Shown here: piece by piece, positions 62,950-64,000 of the stretch | How the letters are laid out: the number at the start of each line of letters is the position of its first letter | Position numbering within the stretch: the first letter of the stretch is position 1 | Assembly (NCBI GenBank): GCA_963977415.1 | Contig: CAXBOS010000009.1 | Location: 62,001 to 126,000 of the forward strand | Source: Croceimicrobium sp963977415 | GTDB lineage: Bacteria > Bacteroidota > Bacteroidia > Flavobacteriales > Schleiferiaceae | DNA: 64,000 nucleotides | Direction of reading: 5' to 3' | The notes under the pieces: model-generated | Databases searched by the model: none | Seen by the model: the letters and a program-made list of their open reading frames with translations, nothing else | Told to the model about the DNA's origin: nothing | Translations under genes and position numbers: made by a program

Positions 62950-63873
62950 ATGGCTAACGGTGCTGCTTTAGAACAAAATACCTCTGCACTATGGGGTGGA
63001 GGACGTCAACCATTTGGCGCTAGTTATGGTAAAATGATGATGTGGTTTTTCCTATTATCAGATGCTTTAACCTTTTCGGGCTTTTTAACGGCTATGGGGC
63101 TTTACCGCTTCAAGTATGAAGAAACATGGCCCATTGCGGAAAACGTATTTACTCACTTTCCCATGTTACACGGAGAGCATCCCCTGCTTTTTGTGGCTTT
63201 AATGACTTTCATTCTTATCCTTAGTTCCGTTACGATGGTGCTAGCGGTAAATGCAGGCCATAAAAACAATCACAATGGCGTGGTACTGTGGATGGGGCTT
63301 ACTATTGTTGGTGGTTTTATGTTCTTAGGTTCACAAGCTTGGGAATGGTACCACTTTATTAATGGTGATAAGGGTGCTATTCAATTAGAAGATAATACCA
63401 TCGTTTACTTAACCAAAACTGGTTCGGAAGGGAAAATTCTGAGTGTTTACGAATTAGTTACAGGCGTAGAAAAACCACACGGTGATCATACCGAGTTTTC
63501 AACGGGTGATGTAGTAAGTGCTTTCGGTCTTAATACTGATGTGACTCTACGTTACCCTGGAAAAGCGGAAACAACCATGACGCGTGAGGAAGCCGTAAAG
63601 GCCTTTCAAACAGCAAAGCTTATTCAAGGAGCGAGTTTACGCGAAAACGAATATGGTAATGTCTTATTTGCCGACTTCTTCTTCTTTGTAACTGGATTCC
63701 ATGGAACTCACGTATTCTCGGGTGTAGTACTAAACATCATCATTTTCATAAATGTATTGATGGGTACTTACAAGCAAAGAGGTCACTACGAAATGGTAGA
63801 AAAGGTTGGTCTTTACTGGCACTTTGTAGATTTAGTATGGGTATTCGTATTTACCTTCTTCTATTTGGTTTAA
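62950..63873 (+). CDS. coxC: Cytochrome c oxidase subunit III (long copy)
   Basis: 307 residues. Membrane helices flank a soluble insertion (about 140-230, rich in charged residues), then FADFFFFVTGFHGTHVFSG and YWHFVDLVWVFVFTFFYLV, the subunit III signature. Together with coxBA at 38-41 kb it completes the aa3-type oxidase. Confidence 0.95.
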   Translation: MANGAALEQNTSALWGGGRQPFGASYGKMMMWFFLLSDALTFSGFLTAMGLYRFKYEETWPIAENVFTHFPMLHGEHPLLFVALMTFILILSSVTMVLAVNAGHKNNHNGVVLWMGLTIVGGFMFLGSQAWEWYHFINGDKGAIQLEDNTIVYLTKTGSEGKILSVYELVTGVEKPHGDHTEFSTGDVVSAFGLNTDVTLRYPGKAETTMTREEAVKAFQTAKLIQGASLRENEYGNVLFADFFFFVTGFHGTHVFSGVVLNIIIFINVLMGTYKQRGHYEMVEKVGLYWHFVDLVWVFVFTFFYLV

Positions 63874-63897
63874 TTTTTACAATAAAACATTTCTCAG

Positions 63898-64000
63898 ATG
63901 TCAGATCATAGCAATAACCCCAGCGAACACCACGACGGACCAGAAGGTACCGCTTGGATTTGGAAAGTATTTTGGATTCTCTTAGCCGTTACTACTGTAG
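63898..64000 (+). CDS. coxD: Cytochrome c oxidase subunit IV-like protein, start only
   Basis: ATG 63898 opens a frame running off the window edge: a hydrophilic N-terminus (SDHSNNPSEHHDGPEG) followed by the start of a membrane helix (TAWIWKVFWILLAVTTV). This matches the N-terminus of the small prokaryotic subunit IV family found next to subunit III in Bacteroidota. Only 34 residues are visible. Confidence 0.8.
   Translation, partial: MSDHSNNPSEHHDGPEGTAWIWKVFWILLAVTTV

Noticed and set aside
1..64000. CRISPR array, rRNA operon or insertion sequence
   Set aside because: No regularly spaced repeats, rRNA sequence or transposase-like frame was seen on either strand.

Overview
This is an AT-rich chromosomal segment of a member of Bacteroidota, most likely a marine Flavobacteriales lineage related to Cryomorphaceae or Schleiferiaceae (the family level is inferred). 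Supporting signs are SprA, the giant type IX secretion (T9SS) and gliding channel protein; several secreted proteins with C-terminal T9SS sorting domains (PNP motif, ending in Lys or Asn); an alternative complex III (actABCDEF) joined to an aa3-type oxidase; paired TonB genes; few Shine-Dalgarno sites; and many TAnnTTTG promoter boxes. The core gene neighbourhoods (rimP-nusA-infB, ftsX-DUF3098-uppP-truB, ruvA-sprA-gcvH-vanZ, act-cox-ruvB-queG) are typical of the group.

Layout. 0-3.6 kb: the end of an alanine racemase gene, an outer-membrane-type protein, an M1 aminopeptidase lipoprotein and a small holin-like membrane protein. 3.6-10.2 kb: an accessory patch with decayed phage packaging genes (terminase small subunit with an amber codon plus a twice-frameshifted neighbour), an aberrant initiator-type tRNA with a good terminator, two T9SS-secreted proteins (one frameshifted) and a broken piece of replicative helicase dnaB. 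10.2-17.8 kb: a PNGase F-like secreted protein with DUF502 and MmcQ/YjbR genes, a DinB-like protein, and the ftsX-DUF3098-uppP-truB-crp operon. 17.9-23.6 kb: a locus with a membrane-anchored SPOR-domain protein convergent to a response regulator, HEAT protein and family 2 glycosyltransferase operon. It resembles an exopolysaccharide synthase module and is the best candidate here for an undescribed system. 23.7-29.3 kb: a sirtuin without the zinc cysteines, then rimP-nusA-infB behind a leader hairpin. 30.2-43.5 kb: actABCDEF-coxBA, ruvB and queG. 43.9-50.1 kb: an envelope thiol locus (TlpA-like, DUF6029, Omp28-like) and T9SS proteins, two of them broken by single lesions. 50.2-60.5 kb: ruvA-sprA-gcvH-vanZ and two tonB genes. 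60.6-64.0 kb: cysQ, then ctaB, two subunit III genes and the start of subunit IV, completing the oxidase encoded 20 kb upstream.

How the genes work together. ActA-F oxidises menaquinol and passes electrons to the oxidase (coxBA here, coxC/coxD at the right edge), with heme A made through CtaB. SprA exports the T9SS cargo proteins scattered through the window. UppP, FtsX and Alr serve the cell wall. RimP, NusA and IF-2 form a classic transcription/translation operon.

Three otherwise intact-looking secreted or envelope genes carry single lesions (A-run deletion near 9.0 kb, in-frame TAG at 45.36 kb, G deletion at 47.73 kb). These may be real pseudogenes or assembly errors; raw reads would decide. 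All functional calls come from reading motifs by eye; no database search was run.
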